Part shown: positions 7,723-13,591 of the stretch, piece by piece
Layout: every line of letters starts with the position of its first letter
Numbering within the stretch: position 1 is the first letter of the stretch
DNA from: a virus
IMG/VR virus record: IMGVR_UViG_3300045999_006012
Span: 1-32,600 of that record
Reading direction: 5' to 3' (one strand)
DNA: 32,600 nt
The notes under the pieces: model-generated
What the model was told of the DNA's origin: nothing
Databases searched by the model: none
Seen by the model: only the letters and a program-made list of their open reading frames with translations
Position numbers and translations under genes: made by a program

Positions 7723-7775
7723 TTGCTTGAGTGAGTGCCTACACTCTGGGCACCTGGACCCGCTCACTTAAGCGA
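7723..7775 (+). promoter_or_regulatory. Long hairpin in the capsid leader
   Basis: Bases 7723-7737 pair with 7761-7775 over 15 consecutive base pairs (three G-U wobbles, no mismatch) around a 23-base loop. It sits directly after the terminator T-run, at or near the expected 5' end of the capsid transcript. It could protect the mRNA end, be a processing site, or overlap a phage promoter. I see no clear sigma70 promoter (TACACT at 7740 has no good -35), and the promoter of any phage polymerase is not known to me. Confidence 0.55.
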
Positions 7776-7851
7776 AGGCCCTCTGCGGAGGACACCCCCA
7801 GTGAAAGGGAGGGAGGTCGGGTAACAACCCAACTTCTCTAGGAGTCGATCA
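7776..7851 (+). promoter_or_regulatory. Capsid 5' leader with small hairpins and strong ribosome site
   Basis: After the long hairpin come two short stem-loops: CCTC/GAGG (7780-7791) and GGGT/ACCC (7819-7830). Between them is a purine tract (AAAGGGAGGGAGG, 7805-7817). A strong Shine-Dalgarno sequence AGGAG (7840-7844) stands 7 bases before ATG 7852. This fits high-level translation of the capsid protein. Confidence 0.6.
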
Positions 7852-8835
7852 ATGCCTGCTCCCGATTTCACGGCCTCACGGCTTGGCCTTATCAACAACG
7901 CTGGCGGTGGCACCTTCCTTGGTGACAACGCCATGTTTCTCAAGGTGTTCAGCGGTGAAGTGCTGACCGCCTTCCGCCGGGCCACCATCTTTGAACCGCT
8001 GCACACTGTTCGGACCATCAGCTCCGGCCGGTCGGCGCAGTTCCCGATCATCGGCCTGACCAGCACCTCGTACCACACCCCTGGCACGATGCTGACTGGC
8101 AACCAGATCAAGCACGCCGAAGCTGTCATCAACATCGACGACAAGCTGGTGAGCAACGTGTTCATCGCTGACATCGACGAGGCGAAGAACCACTACGACG
8201 TGCGCTCTCAGTACAGCACTGAGATGGGCAACGCCATGGCCTATCGGTTCGACCAGAACATCGCCACGATGATCGCCAAGGCGGCCCGCACCGCCACCAA
8301 CTTCAACACCGATCTGCCTGGCGGCACTCGCATCAAGATCGTGGCCGCCAACAAGGCCGCGATCACTGGCGCCCAGCTGGCCACTGCGCTGTTCAGCGCA
8401 GCCCAGACCATGGACGAGAAGCACCTGCCCGAGAACGACCGCTATTGCGTTCTGGCTCCGGCCGAGTATTACAAGCTCGTCCAGCAAACCGACGTCATCA
8501 ACCGTGACTGGGGTGGGCAAGGCGCCTATGCGGACGGCACCGTGCTGAAGGTGGCCGGCATCACCATCCTGAAGTCGACCCACCTCCCCACCACCAACCG
8601 CTCTGCGGTTACTGGGGAGAACAACGACTACAGCGGCAACTTCACCGACTGCGTGTCGCTTGTGTTCAACAAGCAGGCCGTGGGCACCGTGAAGCTGATG
8701 GACCTGAAGATGGAGCAGACCGGCTCCGACGTGCACGCCCTGTGGCAAGGCACCTTCATGGTTGGTTCGATGGCCCTGGGCAGCGGCGTGCTGCGCCCTG
8801 ACTGCGCCATCGAGATCTACACCGCCACCAGCTGA
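7852..8835 (+). CDS. Major capsid protein, T7 gp10-like
   Basis: 327 residues (T7 gp10A is 345). Family features include FLKVFSGEVLTAFRRATIF near the N-terminus, RSAQFPIIG, a TPGTMLTG segment, INIDDKLVSNVFIADIDEAKNHYDVR, and the C-terminal pattern HALWQGTFMVGSMALGSGVLRPDCAIEI, typical of the HK97-fold gp10 family. It builds the icosahedral shell. The gene stands alone between two terminators with a structured leader and a strong ribosome site, so it is probably made from its own abundant transcript. I see no slippery site or extension ORF at the end that would give a T7-like 10B form. Confidence 0.96.
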   Translation: MPAPDFTASRLGLINNAGGGTFLGDNAMFLKVFSGEVLTAFRRATIFEPLHTVRTISSGRSAQFPIIGLTSTSYHTPGTMLTGNQIKHAEAVINIDDKLVSNVFIADIDEAKNHYDVRSQYSTEMGNAMAYRFDQNIATMIAKAARTATNFNTDLPGGTRIKIVAANKAAITGAQLATALFSAAQTMDEKHLPENDRYCVLAPAEYYKLVQQTDVINRDWGGQGAYADGTVLKVAGITILKSTHLPTTNRSAVTGENNDYSGNFTDCVSLVFNKQAVGTVKLMDLKMEQTGSDVHALWQGTFMVGSMALGSGVLRPDCAIEIYTATS

Positions 8836-8844
8836 CGATCCAGC

Positions 8845-8876
8845 GGGGGCCTACGGGCCCCCTTCTTCTTTCTTCT
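8845..8876 (+). terminator. Intrinsic terminator after the capsid gene
   Basis: A 7-bp G/C stem, GGGGGCC (8845-8851) with GGCCCCC (8856-8862), is closed by TACG, which as RNA is a C(UACG)G loop of the very stable UNCG class. A pyrimidine tract rich in T (8863-8876) follows. It starts 9 bases after the capsid stop, and position and form resemble T7 T-phi. Confidence 0.85.
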
Positions 8877-8887
8877 GGAGCTGACCC

Positions 8888-9496
8888 ATGCCCATCACCC
8901 GCACGTCGTTTCTGGAGGCCGTCAACACGGTCCTGCGGATGCTGGGGGAAGCTCCCGTCAGCAGCCTCGATGGTGACTTCGGCCTGGCGCAACAGGCCAG
9001 CGACATCCTGATCGACGCCAGCCGCCGCCTGCAGATGGAAGGCTGGACGTTCAACACCGACTACGAGCGCACGCTGCTGCGGAACCAGGACAGCGAGATC
9101 CTGGTGGGCAACAACGTGCTGCGGGTGGTGGTCCACGAATACAACCATCCGCACCTGGACGTGGTGCAGCGTGGCGCCAAGCTCTACGACCGGCGCGGCA
9201 ACAGCTACCAGTTCGACCAGGACCTGAAGGCGGACGTCACCCTGGCGCTGGAGTGGGACGAGCTGCCCGAGCACGCACGCCGGTACATCACGGTGATGGG
9301 CGGCCGGCAGCTGCAGCAGCAGGTGATCGGCTCCAACGACCTGAACAACATGAACGCAGTCGAGGAGGCCATGGCCAGGTCGGCTTTCTTGGAGCTGGAG
9401 ACGACACTGGACAACCACAGCATGTTGCAGGGTGATCCCAACATCGGCGGCCCAGTGCTTGGGTACCTGCCGATCAACACCATCCGCCGGATGTAG
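8888..9496 (+). CDS. Tail tubular protein A, T7 gp11-like
   Basis: 202 residues (T7 gp11 is 196). It has the family pattern: AVNTVLRMLGEAPVSSL at the N-terminus, ASDILIDASRRLQMEGWTFNTDYE, LYDRRGNSYQFDQDL, and LPEHARRYITVMGGRQLQQQVIGS. Twelve copies form the adaptor ring between portal and nozzle. A ribosome site (GGAG) precedes ATG 8888. It ends 2 bases before the gp12-like gene, its usual partner. Confidence 0.93.
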   Translation: MPITRTSFLEAVNTVLRMLGEAPVSSLDGDFGLAQQASDILIDASRRLQMEGWTFNTDYERTLLRNQDSEILVGNNVLRVVVHEYNHPHLDVVQRGAKLYDRRGNSYQFDQDLKADVTLALEWDELPEHARRYITVMGGRQLQQQVIGSNDLNNMNAVEEAMARSAFLELETTLDNHSMLQGDPNIGGPVLGYLPINTIRRM

Positions 9497-9498
9497 CC

Positions 9499-12126
9499 AT
9501 GCCCCTGGTCAGCAGCACCATCCCCAACCTGATCAATGGGGTGAGTCAGCAGCCGGCTGCCCTTCGCCTGGCGTCACAGGCTGAGGCAGTCGTGAACTGC
9601 ATGCCGTCGCCAGTGGAGGGACTGAAGAAGCGCCCGCCCTTCAACCACATCGGCAAGCTGTTCAGCGGTTCAGCCGGCAGCGGCCGGCCCCACTTCACCG
9701 TCGTCGATCGGGACGGCATCAACAGGTGGGGGATCCTGCTGCAGGACAACGCCATCAAGGTGTTCGGCCTGGATGGCGTGCTGAAGTCGGTGGCCACCCC
9801 CAACGGCACCGGCTACTTGGACGTGGCAGGAGAGCCCAGCAAGCAGTTCCGGGTGGCGTCGGTGGCGGACTACACCTTCATCCTGAACCGCGAGAAGGTG
9901 CCGGCCCTGCTGTCTGGTGGCGGCGACCTGAGCCCGTCGTGGGGCACCAAGGGGATGGTGTTCGTGAAGGCCGCGGCCTACAACACCGAGTACAAGGTTA
10001 AGGTCAACGCTACCGAGGTGGCAGTGAAGACCAGGCCGCCGGGCGGCGACACCTTCTCCGCCACGTACAGCCAGTCCGGCACCACCGTCACCGTCACCTG
10101 CAACAACCACGGGTGGGTGACGGGATACCAGATCAACTTTGCCTCGCTGACTGGCACCGCGGTCAATGGCCAGTTCACGATCACCGTGACCGGGGCCAAC
10201 ACCTTTACGTTCACCGCGGCGCAGTCGTTGACCACCAGCGGCAACTGCTCCGTCAACTACAACCCATCGCTGTCGACGGTGGACATCGCCAAGCGGCTGC
10301 GGGATGCGCTCGCCGCCCAGGGCGCCCTGTCTGGGTTCACCTTCACGGCCGATGAGTACATCATCCGGGTGTCGAAGAACGACGGCGGCGCCTACGCGAT
10401 GGAGGCGACGGACGGGTACGACGCTGCGTCCATCCGAGCGGTGAAGGGCACGGTGGAGTCCCTGACCGACTTGCCCACCAAGGCGGAGCACGGCTTCATC
10501 GTGAAGGTGCAGGGGGACAGCAGCAGCGAGTTCGACGACTGGTACCTGCGGTTTGAGACCAACGCCGGCAGCGGGTTCGGAGACGGCAACTGGCAGGAGA
10601 CTGTCGCCCCGGGCGTCCCGTACAAGCTGGATCCGGCGACCATGCCGCATGTGCTGGTGCGCGAGAGCGACGGCACCTTCACGTTCAAGCAGTTCGACTG
10701 GAGCCCGAAGCTGGCGGGGGACGAGAACACCGCCCCGAATCCGAGCTTTGTCGGCAGCCAGCTCAGCAACATCACGGTGTTCCGCAACCGGCTGGTGCTG
10801 TTGTCGGACGAGAACGTGATCCTGTCGGCCGCGGATGAGTTCGACCGCTTCTTCCCCGAGACCGTGCAGACGGTGCTCGACTCCGACCCAATCGACATCA
10901 CCTGCGGCGGCAGCCAAGTGAACGTGCTGCTGGCGGCGGTGCCATTCGCCAGCACGCTGCTGCTGTTCTCCCGGCACGCGCAGTTCCGCATGGACAGCGG
11001 CTCGCTGACCGTGCAGCCGCTGACACCCAAGAGCGCCAGCATCACCCAGATGACGGCCTTTGAAACGCTGGACGGGTCGGATCCGGTGGCGGTGGGCCGG
11101 ACCATCTACTTCCCCATCCCGCGAGGGACGTTCGGCGGGTTGCGTGAATACTTCCTGCCGGACACCACCAGCCCGGTGCCGGCCAGCGACGAGGTGACGG
11201 CCACGGTGCCCCGCTACATCCCCGCCGACCTGGTGCAGATGGCCGCCACGGTGTCCGAGGAAGCGGTGGCGCTGATCACCAAGTCGCAGCCGAAGCGCCT
11301 GTACTTCTACAAGTTCTTCTTCCAAGGCGATCAGAAGCTGCAGAGCGCCTGGTCCTACTGGGAGGTGGAAGGGGACAAGCAGCTGCTGGGGGTCCAGTTC
11401 GTCGACAGCGACCTGTACGCCGTCGTGCAGTACGCCGATGGGGTGTACCTGGAGCAGGTGGTGGTGCGGCCGGAGAACGTCGACCCGGGCAAGGACTACG
11501 AGCTGCTGGTGGATCGCAAGGCCAGCCAGGCGGCCTGCACCGTGGCGCTGACCAACCCATCCGGCCTGGACGTGCAGTCGACCATCACGCTGCCCTACCC
11601 CCGCAGCACCGGGGGCGAGTACGTGGTGGTGGGCACCGGGGGCGTCGGCAACCCCCTGGCCCCGGGGCAGGTGGTGTTCCCCATCGCGCAGGGCGCCAAC
11701 ACCATCACGGTGCGGGGCAACCTGACCGCTGCGTCGTTCTGGGTTGGGGAGCTGTACACCATGCGGTACGAGTTCAGCACCCCCTACCTGAAGGAGCAGC
11801 CGCAGGGTGGAGGTGTGTCGATCATCGGCGGGCCCAGGCTGCAGATGCGGACCTGGACGCTGATGCACGACAAGTCAGGGCACTTTGAGCTGTGGATCAC
11901 ACCAAGGGGCCGGACGACCAAGAAGCACCCCTTCAACGGGCTGGTGATGGGCGACTCGGCGGTGGCACTGGGGACGGTGGCGCAGCAGGTGGGCAAGTTC
12001 CGTGTGCCGGTGATGGCGCAGAACATCGATACCAAGGTCGAGATCTTCAGCCGCAGCCCACTGCCCTGTCGAGTCCAGTCGGCAGAGTGGGAAGGCATGT
12101 ACTTCAGCAGGGCCGATCGACTGTGA
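9499..12126 (+). CDS. Tail tubular protein B (nozzle), T7 gp12-like
   Basis: 875 residues, longer than T7 gp12 (794). It starts with the family signature IPNLINGVSQQPAALRLASQAE, then NCMPSPVEGLKKRPP. It continues with NREKVP, SNITVFRNRLVLLSDENVILS, FPETVQTVLDSDPID, and LLLFSRHAQFRMDSG. Near residues 182-254 an extra beta-rich domain is present (NHGWVTGYQINF, then GTAVNGQFTITVTGANTFTFTAA), inserted where other gp12 proteins run from a TTPDG-like loop into ISTxxIA. This accounts for most of the extra length. The hexameric nozzle carries the fibres and is the exit channel for DNA. Confidence 0.94.
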   Translation: MPLVSSTIPNLINGVSQQPAALRLASQAEAVVNCMPSPVEGLKKRPPFNHIGKLFSGSAGSGRPHFTVVDRDGINRWGILLQDNAIKVFGLDGVLKSVATPNGTGYLDVAGEPSKQFRVASVADYTFILNREKVPALLSGGGDLSPSWGTKGMVFVKAAAYNTEYKVKVNATEVAVKTRPPGGDTFSATYSQSGTTVTVTCNNHGWVTGYQINFASLTGTAVNGQFTITVTGANTFTFTAAQSLTTSGNCSVNYNPSLSTVDIAKRLRDALAAQGALSGFTFTADEYIIRVSKNDGGAYAMEATDGYDAASIRAVKGTVESLTDLPTKAEHGFIVKVQGDSSSEFDDWYLRFETNAGSGFGDGNWQETVAPGVPYKLDPATMPHVLVRESDGTFTFKQFDWSPKLAGDENTAPNPSFVGSQLSNITVFRNRLVLLSDENVILSAADEFDRFFPETVQTVLDSDPIDITCGGSQVNVLLAAVPFASTLLLFSRHAQFRMDSGSLTVQPLTPKSASITQMTAFETLDGSDPVAVGRTIYFPIPRGTFGGLREYFLPDTTSPVPASDEVTATVPRYIPADLVQMAATVSEEAVALITKSQPKRLYFYKFFFQGDQKLQSAWSYWEVEGDKQLLGVQFVDSDLYAVVQYADGVYLEQVVVRPENVDPGKDYELLVDRKASQAACTVALTNPSGLDVQSTITLPYPRSTGGEYVVVGTGGVGNPLAPGQVVFPIAQGANTITVRGNLTAASFWVGELYTMRYEFSTPYLKEQPQGGGVSIIGGPRLQMRTWTLMHDKSGHFELWITPRGRTTKKHPFNGLVMGDSAVALGTVAQQVGKFRVPVMAQNIDTKVEIFSRSPLPCRVQSAEWEGMYFSRADRL

Positions 12127-12608
12127 GCCGGGCCTATGTGCGCAAGGCGATCCCCAGCGACATCCCTGCAGTGGCGGCAGACATGCGGCCAGCCGACAGG
12201 GCTGAGCTGCAGGCCAGTGGGCGTGACAACGCCGAGCAGTCGCTGCTGATTGGCCTGCTGCACGGCAGCCCCTGCATGACGATCTGCCGCGAGGACGACA
12301 CCCCCGTTGGGATGTACGGGGTGGTGCCCGCCGCTGAACGCATGGGAACGGTGTGGCTGCTGGGGACTGAAGGGCTGGTGTCAGATGCGAGAGTGCGACT
12401 GCGGTTCCTGCGTGAAGCCAAGGCCCATGTCGCCCGCTTCTTCGATGACTACGACCTGCTCTGGAACTGCGTCGACGCCAGGAATGAAGTCCACATCAGA
12501 TGGATCCAGTGGATGGGTTTCACGTTCATCGCTGAGCATCCAAACTATGGGCCAGAAGGTCGACGGTTCTTGGAGTTCTGCAAGGTGAAGCCATGTGCGC
12601 CCCACTAG
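12123..12608 (+). CDS. T7 gp13-like internal virion/assembly protein (GNAT-like fold)
   Basis: 161 residues from GTG 12123, which overlaps the gp12-like stop as GTGA. The C-terminal half matches T7 gp13: VWLLGTEGLV, then RLRFLREAKAHVARFFDDYDLLWN, then NEVHIRWIQWMGFTFI. The layout (an N-terminal IPSDIPAVAADM, then PVGMYGVVP) suggests an acetyltransferase-like fold, as in many gp13 homologues; no acetylation role should be assumed. T7 gp13 is needed for correct assembly of the internal core. It lies directly before the gp14-like gene as in T7 and overlaps it by 16 bases. Confidence 0.82.
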   Translation: MSRAYVRKAIPSDIPAVAADMRPADRAELQASGRDNAEQSLLIGLLHGSPCMTICREDDTPVGMYGVVPAAERMGTVWLLGTEGLVSDARVRLRFLREAKAHVARFFDDYDLLWNCVDARNEVHIRWIQWMGFTFIAEHPNYGPEGRRFLEFCKVKPCAPH

Positions 12609-13588
12609 CCGTCATCGCGCCGATCGTCGGCAGTGTTGCCTCCATTGGCCTAGGGATCTACAGCGCCTACTCCGGCTACCAAGGGGCCAAGGCGCAAGCG
12701 AACTACCAGTACCAGACGCAGCAGGCGCAGGCGGGGTACCAGTTCATGGAAGCCCAGCGGCAAATGGACTACCAGTTCCAAGAGCAGCTGCGGCAGTCGG
12801 AATACGTCTTCCAGAACCAGATGGCCGCCCGGCAGTTTGAGTACCAGCAGTCGAACCTGCAGTACGAGAACGAGGTGGCTGAACAGCAGCGCCGGTACCA
12901 GTACGAGCAGGCCGTCTACCAGCAGAACTACGAATTCCAGCAGCTGCAGACCGACCTGAGCCGTGGCTACGAACAGATGAGGGAGGACCAGCAGCGGTCG
13001 GTGATGGAGCTGAATGCCGAGCTGGCTGGCGTCGCCTATGCCAACGACCTGCGGCAGCTCGACGTGATGTTCATGCAGGAGGAGGAGGCCGCGGCGCAGC
13101 AGAAGCTGAAGGGGTCACGGGAGGCGGCGCAGATGCGGGCGGAGGTGCGGGCATCAGGGCGGGTGGGCAACACCGTCGACAACCTGGTGGCCGATTACTA
13201 CCGGCAGCAGGCGCAGTACGACTTCGCCACCAACCGCAACTTGGCTTTCACCGGCAGGGCAACGCAGGAGAAGAAGCGCGGGGCGCAGGCGCAGTACGCA
13301 GCGCGGAAGGTCAGCGAGCAGCCGTACATCCAGACGCCGTACGCCAACCCGGTCAGGGGGAATGCGCTGGCGCCAGGGCCTGGTGTCGCTCCGATGTACG
13401 GGCCGACGCCGATCCGGCAGCAGGTGACGAAGGGCACGGTGACGCAGCAGCCGGTGTATCGGTCCTACGTGAGCAGCACGCCGTACGTGCTGCAGGGCCT
13501 GGGCAGCATGCTGAGCAGCGGGGTGGATCTGGCCAAGGGCATCGGCGGCTACAACACTTGGAAGGCCGCTCAGCCTGGAAGGTCTTAA
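12593..13588 (+). CDS. Internal virion protein, T7 gp14-like, with hendecad repeat
   Basis: 331 residues, against 196 in T7 gp14. Like T7 gp14 it begins with Met-Cys and a short hydrophobic segment (LAVIAPIVGSVASIGLGIYSAYSGY) that can insert in a membrane. Residues about 38-136 are a Gln/Tyr/Phe/Glu-rich helical repeat of exactly 11 residues with an aromatic residue at the start of most units. A gp14-like region follows (EVRASGRVGNTVDNLVADYYRQQAQYDFATNRN). T7 gp14 leaves the head at infection and forms the outer-membrane part of the ejection channel. The order 13-14-15-16 supports the assignment. Confidence 0.85.
   Translation: MCAPLAVIAPIVGSVASIGLGIYSAYSGYQGAKAQANYQYQTQQAQAGYQFMEAQRQMDYQFQEQLRQSEYVFQNQMAARQFEYQQSNLQYENEVAEQQRRYQYEQAVYQQNYEFQQLQTDLSRGYEQMREDQQRSVMELNAELAGVAYANDLRQLDVMFMQEEEAAAQQKLKGSREAAQMRAEVRASGRVGNTVDNLVADYYRQQAQYDFATNRNLAFTGRATQEKKRGAQAQYAARKVSEQPYIQTPYANPVRGNALAPGPGVAPMYGPTPIRQQVTKGTVTQQPVYRSYVSSTPYVLQGLGSMLSSGVDLAKGIGGYNTWKAAQPGRS
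12704..13000 (+). repeat. Nine tandem 33-base/11-residue units in the gp14-like gene
   Basis: Codons for Y, Y, Y, Y, F, N, Y, F and Y fall at 12704, 12737, 12770, 12803, 12836, 12869, 12902, 12935 and 12968, exactly 33 bases apart. Typical units read YQFMEAQRQMD and YQFQEQLRQSE. An 11-residue (hendecad) period implies a long, nearly straight or right-handed coiled coil. Confidence 0.85.
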
Positions 13589-13591
13589 GCC

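Noticed and set aside
8810-8887. T7-like frameshift extension of the capsid protein (10B)
   Set aside because: No slippery run near the end of the gene, and the terminator stem begins 9 bases after the stop.
9670-11868. Minus-strand open frame of 732 codons opposite the gp12-like gene
   Set aside because: The plus frame has clear gp12 homology. The antisense frame shows composition typical of shadows in GC-rich DNA.
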